Assembly (NCBI GenBank): GCA_011033025.1
Contig: WFMF01000198.1
Coordinates: forward strand, 124,001 to 188,000
Source: Beroe forskalii
Taxonomy: Eukaryota > Ctenophora > Nuda > Beroida > Beroidae
Direction: 5' to 3'
DNA: 64,000 bases
Under the pieces are notes generated by a model. That model saw nothing but the letters and a program-made list of their open reading frames with translations, made no database searches and was not told where the DNA came from. Every line of letters begins with the position of its first letter. The first letter of the stretch is position 1. A program made the position numbers and the translations under genes. Shown here in pieces: positions 54,557 through 64,000 of this stretch.

Positions 54557-54913
54557 GGACTCACAGAATGTGGTGAATGCATCAGTGCATTTCTTAGACA
54601 TCCACATCACTTTGAAAGCATGGGATATCTTGTTAAGTTCTCTGAAATGAGACTTCTCCACTACAACATCGCCACTGTAAAGGCTCTCAAGGAACATGAC
54701 AGCAACTTCCTTGGAGAAGTCTTTCAACTCTACTGTCCCCTGCCTGAGTTCTGAAAACAAGTAGGTGAACACCTCACTGTTCCACGATAATATGAGACTG
54801 GACGCTCTCATGGAGGTGGAGTCTTTGAATTCCATGGTGACGTTTCCATGGAATTCGTCATGTAGATTTGCCACGCCGAAGTTGCACGGGACGGATACCT
54901 CAGTAGCAGCCAT
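54556..54913 (-). pseudogene. Truncated BTB-domain gene (N-terminal BTB only)
   Basis: MAATEVSVPCNFGVANLHDE opens a complete BTB domain of about 119 residues, very similar to residues 2-121 of the protein at 24262-25811 (SSLILSWNSEVFTYLF, LKDFSKEVAVMFLESLYSG). Homology ends exactly after FCES at about 54556, where the KANSL2 minisatellite begins; the frame then runs nine residues into the array and stops. The BACK-like and C-terminal regions are missing. Either a real truncation by rearrangement or a misjoin in a repeat is possible. Confidence 0.8.
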
Positions 54914-55702
54914 TTCAACTTTCGAATGATACAGTACCTAAATCATAAACAAATATAATTATATTATAATATATTTCGATATCATTATCAATAGGTATAG
55001 ACCACTTAAATTGAGCATAAATCTTCGAGTAAATGTCGTGATAACGTGTATTTATCAATTCCTTACTTTTTACACATTGCATCAAAATGAAAAAAGAAAA
55101 TACTGTTCTTCTAAAAATCAATCAAATATTAAACGTATTTCATTCTCGAATAAAGCGGTATTGAATAAAATATAACAAAAATACCACTTCTACGTCGCGT
55201 CCTCATCCGTTGAAATCACCTGATGCGAGTGATAAGCGCACCACGGGATAGAAGGAGTATTATTGGATTATGCCTGGATAATTAGCAATTTGTGAGAGTT
55301 TGGTCACTATCGAGGTTTGGTATGGAGCGTTGGTGATGTCAAACAGGACTTTTCTCTGCACGCTTATCATGAAATTCTACACGTTCAGGTTATCACGTCC
55401 TCCCCAGACTTGGTGGAATCACAAGTCTGTCTTTCAACTTCAGGTTTTTACGTCACGAAACAGGACTAATTATTTCTCATCAAATTTTCTTATTGCCAGT
55501 AGAAACTTGACGAAATCTGTTGGGTAATAAAACGGAAGGGGATTACATATTAAATTTTTAATTCTCTTCAGAAATAGGCGCCTTTTTGAATTGATTTTAT
55601 CGCAAAAAAGATCATATAGTTTGGATTTTGAATGTACAAAACCTGAAGGTTGAATACCCTAGAGACTGAAAACAAGTACACGAGCGAAGTTATGGACGTT
55701 AT
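54914..55702. other. No gene recognised
   Basis: AT-rich upstream region of the truncated BTB gene and unique-looking sequence. A frame at 55300-55527 shows no domain. Confidence 0.4.
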
Positions 55703-55930
55703 CGGGTGGTGAATTCGTTACGTCATTATTAAGGGATCGAGTGGTGAATTGATGACGTCATTATCAGGGTTCGAATGGTGAATTGATGACGTCATTATCA
55801 GGGTTCGAATGGTGAATTGATGACGTCATTATCAGGTGTTAAAGTGGTGAGTTGATGACGTCATTATCAGGTGTTAAAGTGGTGAGTTGATGACGACATT
55901 ATCAGGTGTTAAAGTGGTGAGTTGATGACG
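55703..55930. repeat. 34-bp tandem array with CRE-like sites
   Basis: Seven units of 33-35 bases (GTGGTGAATTGATGACGTCA then TTATCAGGGTTCGAA or TTATCAGGTGTTAAA). Perfect TGACGTCA palindromes occur at 55753, 55787, 55821 and 55856; degenerate forms (TTACGTCA, TGACGACA) occupy the edge units. TGACGTCA is the CREB/ATF consensus. No gene start lies next to it in this window. Confidence 0.9.
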
Positions 55931-56880
55931 ACAAACATGGTGTTTTACCGCATGCAGTTTTATAGTGTGCTGCTAATGCTCAGTCACACAGCAGCAAGAG
56001 GCTGTACAATACTTGAGTAATTTCTCTTTGTGGGGATCAAAAGGAGGGATTTTTATAGACTAAGAACTTAAGAAGCGGGATTTTTCTTGGCTTAAAATAT
56101 GCTTGTAATATATTAATATGTCCAATGAAATATGAACGGTTAAATACGTTTATTGTAGTAAAAAAGTTATGCTAATTAAAGAAATTTATAATTATGGTTT
56201 GCCGACATTTCAAATAGTAGTCCAAGTTCGAATTTGGATAAAAGCCTAGAAGTAAGCCGACTATATTTTTTTAATGTATACTGGTGACTTACAGAAGAAT
56301 TATTTTGGCGGACAGGATTACTGATTGAAGCTGTTAAAGAAATCAAAGATTATACTTTGTAACTCCTTTTAAACAACACTAAAAGCAGTTAACCTTCACG
56401 GCTGACGGCCCTTTACTGTTAACACACGGTAAGGAGCCAATTAAATGGTATATGAAATCATAATTTTTCATTTCTATTTGTCAACTATCTAGTTAAGAAG
56501 TAAAAAACCATATTACGGGAAAGAACTTTACATTTAACTAAGCCCGTAACTCGTAAGCCTTAAAAAGCGCCCAATTTCATGTATCTTAAAGAAACAAAGT
56601 TGCATTTAATAGTTAAGTAACACGTCATACTGAAAAGGGCCTTATTTCATATAGCGTCATTTTTTGTCCGCTTCATTTCCTGCAATAAGGTATATATTCC
56701 AGCCCATTTCCAGCCGATTTCCAGATATAATAGTATAATACGATAATTCCATCCTGGACTTCCCTGATTGGCTGACACCTGTCTTACCAGCAGTGCGACC
56801 GGGCGAGGTGGAAATAAAGGCGGTGAAATGTCAGAGATTTAACATTAAAACCTATGATAATGACGTAATTTCAACCCACG

Positions 56881-57084
56881 ATGTGTTTGTTCTCGGTACG
56901 TATAATAGCACAACTACTCAACTATAACAGTGGTATACTCAACACTAATATCTTAATATATAAGACTTCAAGATTCAAGCTTTATCGAAAGTTCAAGTCT
57001 TATATTAGTGATTATTATATAGTTTCAGCTTTATATTTTAGCATTTTATTACTAGTGCTTCTGACTTACGAACGTTATAAATAA
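56881..57084 (+). CDS. Small membrane-protein-like frame in repeat D copy 1
   Basis: Encodes 67 residues, MCLFSVRIIAQLLNYNSG.. ending in a hydrophobic stretch LYFSILLLVLLTYERYK. The same length is kept at 63106-63309. Five base differences were counted by eye, four changing the residue, so purifying selection is not evident. It could be a chance frame in a repeat. Confidence 0.2.
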   Translation: MCLFSVRIIAQLLNYNSGILNTNILIYKTSRFKLYRKFKSYISDYYIVSALYFSILLLVLLTYERYK

Positions 57085-57269
57085 CTTTTCCCAACTTGTA
57101 TACAAAATACACGCAGCCATAATCGTGTATCACACAATTTGCTAACGTTTTAACAAGTTATTTTAAACTTGGTCCGCTGAATGGTGAATTGATTTCGTGC
57201 ATTTTAAACGTTTAAAACATTCTGTGTAGGTTGAACACTAGTGGGCGGTATCATGGATTATCAGCTCAC

Positions 57270-57390
57270 TACGATCATTTGCCTTGGGTAAACAACTAAC
57301 TGATCTCCATAAAAAGACTCTTGTTAAGCATGCTTAATAAGAGTCTTTTTCGGAGATCAGTTAGTTTTTTATCCAAGGCAATGATCGTAG
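57270..57390. repeat. Foldback hairpin in repeat D copy 1
   Basis: CGATCATTTGCCTTGG, TAACTGATCTCC and AAAAGACTCTT on the left are mirrored as AAGAGTCTTTTT, GGAGATCAGTTA and CCAAGGCAATGATCG on the right. Copy 2 (63480-63565) has lost the left arm. Confidence 0.8.
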
Positions 57391-57905
57391 CGCGCTGACG
57401 CACTGTAGCTTTTTTCCCTGAATATCATGGCGTTACATCCGCCAACCTTTAAAAATATAAAATCGATCAGTTGCGTTATTATTTTGATTTATTATCTTTA
57501 GTTATTATCGTAATTTACTATTTTTGTGACATGGGTTTAGAAATTATCATTTAGCTATTTCTTCATTAAATTATTATATCCTATATGGTTTTCTTATGAC
57601 TAACATTGCACAATTGCGATTTGACATAGTATACAGTATATTTCTAATTTTCTTTCTAATTCTTGGTTCCAAGTGCAATTTAGTGTCGAGACACCTAAAC
57701 ATCTCTACATAAAATGAAGTCATAAGTGCAGGGAGGAATGAAACTAAACAGGTAAATATTACCCTTTTTATTTTATCAGGGCGTTGGCAAGCTATCTAGA
57801 AATCCATCATTCAGGAATTGAGGAATTGGGGAAAGTTTGACAAAACTTTTTGGGCATTTTTCAGGTGGATAAATCTTTCTCGCAGGAATAGCTTGTCAAT
57901 AAATC

Positions 57906-59396
57906 AATAGTTGACCCGAGTTGACCATGACAGAGTGGAGTAGTGGACAAAAGTTACTGTCTTGTATGCCCTCCCACGGCTCGGTTGTTACCGCTCTCAA
58001 CGTGAGAAGCTACTATAACATATCATCATGAGATTATGTGATAGTGTACGATAAAGTAATAATAATATCAAATTGCTGCTATAAATAATAGATATAGGCT
58101 CGACTCAAGCCTCACCAACAAACAATATAATTCGTTACAGATCAGCGTGTGACGGCCTTATCACCGTAAAGAATGGTGCGTTGACGGCGTTTTATTAACC
58201 ACCAAGCTCTCGTACTTGACCTCAACATGAGCTAAATATAGCAACCGCTATCTGATTATGAAATTAAAGATTTGGTGGGTGCCGAGCAAAGAAAGCACTA
58301 TTGTGATCTGCAACCACAGTAAGCGCACTTTAGATACATTATTATACGCCGCGCACACAAAAATAGGCGGGTAGGATGACGTCATTATCATATCATGATT
58401 TAGTGATTTGATGACGTCACACCGCCTAATTCTCATGTGCGGTATATAATACATTGCTCGGGCACCGGAATTAAATACACTGACTTAGTGACTTTCATAA
58501 ATGGTTTCTTCAACCCACAAAAGTGTTTAAGTGGGAAGAATTGGTGGTATTATGAATTGTTATTTTCTCAAATTGAGAAAATTTGGGAGTTTCAATAAAT
58601 TTTCGTATCATCTCTTTTTTACGTTCTCAACCAACCAACCAACGTTACTGATTTTTAAAACAAATTCTGACTTCGATTACTTATTGAGTTATATTCTTCG
58701 CAGCATAGCAGCAACAGTGCCTCATTCTCAAGAACATATTTGACCAAAGTTTTAAGACTAAAGATGGTATGGAAAGTGCCCTAATTAAATTAGAATGGTC
58801 TGTCTCTGTGAAAGTATCCCACTCCAAGCACAAACTCTATTCTAAGATTCTAGATCTAGAACTTTCAAGTTCTCAGTCACCAAGATATCATCTAAGACAA
58901 TGATAATGATGTCATGGTGTAATAAATCTCAACGAACAATACTGTTTGGGGGAAATCTCAACACGTCTCGGCATGTCTCACAAATTCCACTCTAAACGCA
59001 TTTTCCATCGTGGCATTGAATGGTTTCAAACAGATGTACATTTAATATGCTCAAAGAACAATATAACGTACATCAAGTACAATTACAAACGTTGTTGGCT
59101 TATAGCTCCAACATCTGATCGGCTTGTAACGACATCGATTCAAATTCTATAGATACTTAACTTTGAAGCAGTTAAATACTTAACTGTTTAAGCGTAGTAT
59201 TCATCGATTATTTATCACCCAAAATGACTCATTTAAAGATTAAAAATAATTTTCGGAACACGGAAGCTTACGAGATGGATTTTGACAAATCAGAAAAAGG
59301 AACAATTGCTTTCAATTATGATTATTTGCGTAATGGGCGGTTTTAATATTCGGAAAGCTTGCAGTAGTAAATCAAAAAAACCGCAGAAATAACTGA
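57906..59396. other. No gene recognised
   Basis: AT-rich DNA with two GACGTCA-type sites (58378 and 58410, related to the CRE array) and a half-arm of the small palindromic MITE (TACGCCGCGCACACA near 58346). Confidence 0.4.
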
Positions 59397-59533
59397 GGCA
59401 GTTCGAAATGCACTGTGCGCGTCTTTTGTGTGCGCAGCGTTAAGTTTGCGCGGCGTTATAAACATAAAAATAACACGTGTCTTTACGCCGCGCACACATA
59501 AGGAGCGCCAACTGCAGTTCAAACTGTCACCGC
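59397..59533. mobile_element. Small palindromic MITE, second copy
   Basis: GGCAGTTCGAAATGCA at the left and GCAGTTCAAACTGTCACC at the right, with inner arms TGTGTGCGCAGCGTTAA and TTTACGCCGCGCACACAT. It is the same design as the element in GPCR intron 3. Confidence 0.6.
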
Positions 59534-60052
59534 AAGAAAAACGTTAACAGACCATCCCAGGCGAAGGCGCTGAACATCACTATCGAGATACCATAGAAGA
59601 AAGCATCCCGAGTCAGGGGCCGCCAATCTAGTAGTAACACCTGGGTGAGGGAGGAATCTGAATAATTCGTAAATTGTCTTTAAATAATCTGTAAATTTTC
59701 GCAATTAATTTATTGCCCTGAACGCCATGGTTATGATAGTGGATATCAGCTAAACCTTAATTAAACCCAAACCAACGTCCGAACCAAAAACCGAACCAAC
59801 AAAAAAGATCGGTTTATAAAATTAAGTTTTTCTCAATCGATCAATTAAAACTCACGTTTTTACTTAGGATCGCTGATAGCGAAATAATGATGAGAATGTT
59901 GAACACTGCACTCCTGAAACAAGCGTTGAATCATATTTTTCAAAATAATAACCAGAAATTGAAAAAATTCAATGAGTTGTCATCGACACCCGTCAGCAAA
60001 AATGTAATATGTGATATTTTGGGATGATCCCTATTCGTTATAATTATGACAC
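59534..60052. other. No gene recognised
   Basis: AT-rich DNA with a short run of diverged AACCGAACCAA/AACCAACGTCCGAACC phrases at 59765-59800. Nothing else can be supported. Confidence 0.4.
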
Positions 60053-60623
60053 ATGGGTAGCTTTTACCATATTTCTTCAAATTTGAACCATTCATGATAA
60101 GTGTATGATTATGACTTACCATCGATGAATCATTGACAAATGAGGATGAACATCATAAAGTGGATTGATAGTGATAGTGAGTGGATGGGTCTTGTTTCTA
60201 GTTCATTGTGAGCATGTCAAGATATCATCATATCACAATAGGTATATCTTGGTAGCTATTTTCATTCAATCTGAAAAGTTCAGATCAGGATATCAGCAAA
60301 TTGGGTGTATTATAGGGTGCATAATATCTTGGATAGTATCTTGAGGCATTCGATGGAGGTGTATTATCAGAAGTATCACCACAGGAATCTTATCAAGATG
60401 CTTCATTATCAAGGACACACCTTGTATTGACACTTAGCATTTTATTGGTGTACTCAATACCATACATTATATTGGCATCAATATATTGAAGTGAGGGCAC
60501 TTCGTAATAAACAAAGTTACGCATTATATCCCATAAACCTCGCTTTATATAAAACCTTAATGACGCACAGGAATTAAGTGGTTCACTTCATCAATTTACC
60601 ACTCTGAATCATGATAATGACGT
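60053..60623. repeat. Direct repeat E, left copy
   Basis: From ATGGGTAGCTTTTACCATA to GAATCATGATAATGACGT; nearly identical to 61722-62299. A LINE 3' end fills exactly the space between the copies. Differences are a handful of substitutions and small indels (for example ATCATAAATGATGGTGG only in the right copy). Confidence 0.9.
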
Positions 60624-61721
60624 ATATAATAAAGCTATATAATAAAGCACCATTCACAACATTTATTAATATCATTAACAAACACTACCATAGATCAATA
60701 AAAAACAGATTTATATATAGTGATATAAGCTGTGAAGCTAAGATACTTACATCTGGTTTAGTTAAAGCTTATAAATACAGGACAAATAAAATGACAAACA
60801 AAATCTTAACACTAAACTATGAGAAAATAAGTACTTTAATTAAAATATTATCCAATCATAACAACCTAAACTATCACGTCATGACGTTATCACGTTATAA
60901 TGGACACTGTGAATACTGTACAGAAGTAATGAAATACGTTGACTACAACTGGGAAGAGAACTGCCTAGAAACAGCGCATCATATACTGTGTAAATGCTCT
61001 TATTTCAGCAATAAAAAGAAAAGAAATATTCAACAAATACCAATTTGATAGCATTGACGATCTGCAAAGTAGTCATCTAATCAACAAAATGATAAAATTT
61101 TTTCAACAACACCAATATTTTTGAAAGAAAGCCACAAATAACAAAAAGAAGCCTTTCCCCAACAGAACACTATCTCACAAAACTAACAAACGTAGAAGCA
61201 CACCTACACAAGGTAATAATAATAAAAGACGACGATACACCAGCTGATTCAAGAAAATAATGGAAGGAGAGCAGGAGGGTCCTGACATTTCGATAATCAC
61301 CACTCAAAATGAAATCCGTACCACTTTTTAAATACACTTATGTTACCGAAGGCAACCCAGCTCACGCCTTCAAAACTACACTTACCTTTATGACTTTTTG
61401 ACCGACCCATGGCAATGTGGACAGAGAGAGTAAATCTATTTTTCTGTGCTTTGGACAGAGATATAGTTGACTCAAACTGTAGTGTGCAGCAGTGAAGGCG
61501 GCTTGTCTGGCCTAACACCCGGACCCCCATTGCTCAGTGAAGTTCACCAAGCCAATGTCACTGAAATGCTGTTCCCAATAAAGCCAGAGCACCCAGTGGG
61601 TACCAGTGGCAACTTGCCGTCGCTATAAGTGGTGTCCCGTGGCCCCAGTGCTGGCAGTGCCCTTAAGGGTACTGTCCCCCTTACGTCCGAGTTTGGGGAA
61701 CCTACAATACAATACAATACA
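60624..61721 (+). mobile_element. LINE 3' end (I/CR1-type) with (CAATA)n tail
   Basis: The open frame from 60611 to 61048 encodes the end of a non-LTR ORF2, with the Cys/His tail GHCEYCTEVMKY..ENCLETAHHILCKC. A one-base shift near 61010 leads on to FNKYQFDSIDDLQSSH and a stop at about 61124. The 3' untranslated region (CCCAGTGCTGGCAGTGCCC) ends in four CAATA units at 61701-61721. The element is strongly 5'-truncated. It lies exactly between the two copies of repeat E. Confidence 0.8.
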
Positions 61722-62299
61722 ATGGGTAGCTTTTACCATATTTCTTGACATCAAATTTGAACCAGTCATGATAAATGTATTATGATGACTTACCATCGAT
61801 GAATCATTGACAAATGAGGATGAACATCATAAATGATGGTGGATTGATAGTGATAGTGAGTGGATGGGTCTTGTTTCTAGTTCATTGTGAGTATGTCAAG
61901 ATATCATCAGATCACAATATGTATATCTTGGTAGCTATTTTCATTCAATCTGAAAAGTTCAGATCAGGATATCAGCAAATTGGGTGTATTATAGGGTGTA
62001 TAATATCTTGGATAGTATCTTGAGGCATTCGATGGAGGTGTATTATCAGAAGTTTCACAGGAATCTTATCAAGATGTTTCATTATCAAGGACACACCTTG
62101 TATTGACACTTAGCAATTTATTGGTGTACTCAATACCATATATTATATTGGCATCAATATATTGAAGTGAGGGCACTTCGTAATAAACAAAGTTACGCAT
62201 TATATCCCATAAACCTCGCTTTATATAAAACCTTAATGACGCACAGGAATTAAGTGGTTCACTTCATCAATTTACCACTCTGAATCATGATAATGACGT
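61722..62299. repeat. Direct repeat E, right copy
   Basis: See the left copy at 60053-60623. The boundaries coincide with the LINE tail on the left and with TGACGT on the right, after which the sequence changes to CCATTGCCTACG. Confidence 0.9.
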
Positions 62300-62699
62300 C
62301 CATTGCCTACGATTTGAGCTTCAGCTTGTAAATCACGGGCAATACATTAGTTTGTATAATGCTGATTTCGATAATTGATGATATCATTCGGAGGACCTTT
62401 GTCAAATACTATATTGACTAAAATTTTGATAGATCAAAATATATTCTAGCACTTCGGTGCTTTGCGATATACACGCCTCTTGTTGTAAAATGTATACCAG
62501 ACAAGGCTTTTGGACATCAGCCAACTTTGTCCTAAAAATAAACCTGATATCACATCATTTGCCTGTACAATCGATAGCATACAAAAATCGGCTTATCATA
62601 ATATAAATATTTCATGATTTGAAAATATAATATGCTGTGACGTTTTTGAATGCTGGTGCCTCGAAATATAAAACTTAATTTCTTTATTTGTGTAGAAAA
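62300..62699. other. No gene recognised
   Basis: AT-rich linker between repeat E and repeat D copy 2. No repeat or coding signal noted. Confidence 0.4.
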
Positions 62700-64000
62700 A
62701 CACATTTATATTATCCAACTATCAAGTTAAAAAGCAAAAATACCGTATTACGCGAAATAAGTTTGCATTAAACATCAGCCCTTAGGCCTTAAAAAGCGCC
62801 CAATTTCATGTATCTTAACGAAACAAAGTTGCATTTAATAGTTAAGTAATATATCCTGAAAAGGGCCTTATTTCGTATCGCGTCATTTTTGTCCGCTTCA
62901 TTTCCTGCAATAAGGTATATATTCCAGCCGATTTCCAGCCCATTTCCAGATATAATAGTATAATACGATAATTCCATCCTGGACTTCCCTGATTGGCTGA
63001 CACCTGTCTTACCAGCAGTGCGACCGGGCGACGTGGAAATAAAGGCGGTGAAATGTCAGAGATTTAACATTAAAACCTGTGATAATGACGTAATTTCAAC
63101 CCAAGATGTGTTTGTTCTTGGTACGTATAATAGCACAACTACTCAACTATAACAGTGGTATACTCAACACTAATATCTTAATATATAAGACTTCAAGATT
63201 CAAGCTTTATCGAAGGTTCAAGTCTTATATTAGTGATTATTATATAGTTTTAGCTTTATATTTAAGCATTTTATTACTAGTGCTTCTGACTTACGAACGC
63301 TATAAATAACTTTTCCCAACTTGTATACAAAATACACGCAGCCATAATCGTGTATCAGACAATTTTCTAACGTTTTAACAAATTATTTTAAACTTGGTCC
63401 GCTGAATGGTGAATTGATTTCGTGCATTTTAAACGTTTTAAAAACTCTGTGTTGGTTGAACACATGCGGGCGGTATCATGGATTATATATGGAAACTGGC
63501 ATGCTTAATTAGAGTCTATTTTGGAGATCAGTTTTTTTTTTTCTACCCAAGGCAATGATCGTAGCGCGCTGATGCACTGTAGCTTTTTTTCCTGAAAATC
63601 ATGGCATAACATCCGTCAACTGATTAATGATGATTATTGTCTCTGCTATGCGACAAAATGAAAGAAGCTGATTTTAATAACTAAATCTGGTTTTAATAAA
63701 CTGACATCCGTCAACTTTTAAAAATAAAATCGATCAGTTGCGTTATCATCTTGGTTCCAAGTGAGATTTAATGTCGACACACGTAAACACCACAACACAA
63801 CTCATAAAAGCATAAGTGCAGGGAGGAATGAAATTAAACTGGTAAATATTACCCATTTTATTCTATCAGGGCGTTGGCAAGCTATTTAGTATTTAGAAAT
63901 CCATAATTCAGGAATTGAGGAATTGGGGAAAGTTTGACAAAACTTACAAACTTTTTTGGGCATTTTTCAGGTGAAGAAATCTTTCTCGCAGGAATACCTT
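62700..64000. repeat. Large dispersed repeat D, copy 2 (cut by window end)
   Basis: Counterpart of 56470-57905. It differs by loss of the left hairpin arm, loss of the segment around TTGATTTATTATCTTTAG and an extra duplicated stretch with ACATCCGTCAAC at 63611 and 63705. It continues beyond the window. Confidence 0.85.
63106..63309 (+). CDS. Small membrane-protein-like frame in repeat D copy 2
   Basis: A 67-residue frame matching 56881-57084, with Leu for Ser at 5, Arg for Lys in LYRRFKSYI, and two changes in the hydrophobic tail (LALYLSILLLVLLTYERYK). The same caveats apply. Confidence 0.2.
   Translation: MCLFLVRIIAQLLNYNSGILNTNILIYKTSRFKLYRRFKSYISDYYIVLALYLSILLLVLLTYERYK

Larger units (their letters stand above)
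56470..57905. repeat. Large dispersed repeat D, copy 1
   Basis: Matches 62700-64000 in the same orientation with scattered substitutions and several indels. Shared landmarks are AAAAAGCGCCCAATTTCATG, GGACTTCCCTGATTGGCTGA, AAGTGCAGGGAGGAATGAAA and GGGCGTTGGCAAGCTAT. It contains a small open frame (56881-57084) and a foldback (57270-57390). Confidence 0.85.

Noticed and set aside
53379..54754. Open plus-strand frames of 376-423 codons
   Set aside because: Only the first 170 or so bases are KANSL2 exon 5; the rest is the 50-base array, open in all three frames by composition.
60053..62299. LTR retrotransposon with repeat E as its LTRs
   Set aside because: The interior is a non-LTR ORF2 end with a CAATA tail; the repeats do not begin TG and end CA, and no primer-binding site or polypurine tract is seen.

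Overview
This is nuclear DNA of an invertebrate animal. Its genes contain spliceosomal introns with GT..AG ends. They encode animal-type proteins: a class A GPCR, a secreted serpin, TMEM18, KANSL2, hydroxylysine kinase and BTB proteins. Non-coding sequence is AT-rich and full of LINE fragments, MITE-like foldback elements, minisatellites and segmental duplications. I cannot name the species. The divergent orthologues and unfamiliar paralogue families suggest a marine, possibly early-branching, lineage such as a cnidarian or ctenophore; that is inference. One 100-base run of N (6832-6931) is an assembly gap.

Layout. 1-690: a palindromic short-unit satellite. 716-6831: copy 1 of a segmental duplication carrying two genes of an unrecognised nuclear-looking family (types A and B; type B is cut by the gap), with a CR1-like LINE fragment, a dispersed repeat and a foldback element inserted into it. 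6932-13483: mostly non-coding, with two TTAA-flanked MITE-like elements. 13484-15989 (+): a four-exon class A GPCR. 16838-19905: copy 2 of the duplication, without the LINE. 18098-22982 (-): three paralogues of the same family (types A, B and C), the last with a long KSATAENV-like repeat. 24262-25811 (-): a BTB protein. 26-34 kb: no gene recognised; decayed repeats, hairpin-rich DNA and a second copy of a dispersed repeat. 34545-41223 (-): a seven-exon hydroxylysine kinase gene with large minisatellites in its introns, one of them split by an ORF1-only retroelement. 43306-44604 (-): an intronless serpin with a GPI-signal-like tail. 45370-46142 (-): complete three-exon TMEM18. 46.5-47.9 kb (-): a decayed Gag-like fragment with a tRNA-derived SINE in it. 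48261-53548 (+): the middle part of KANSL2. It ends in a 50-bp minisatellite that runs into a truncated BTB gene on the other strand (54556-54913). 54.9-64 kb: repeats only, including a tandem CRE-like array, two large duplicated segments and a LINE 3' end.

The most interesting signals are two. First, the type A/B/C family has a conserved core followed by a KEN motif, a SUMO-interaction-like acidic patch and a basic terminus. Second, three minisatellites have repeat units that contain a copy of the neighbouring exon's splice site: the KANSL2 exon 5 donor, the HYKK exon 3 acceptor and the HYKK exon 6 acceptor. All exon structures were assembled by eye from reading frames, splice signals and remembered family alignments; no search was run.
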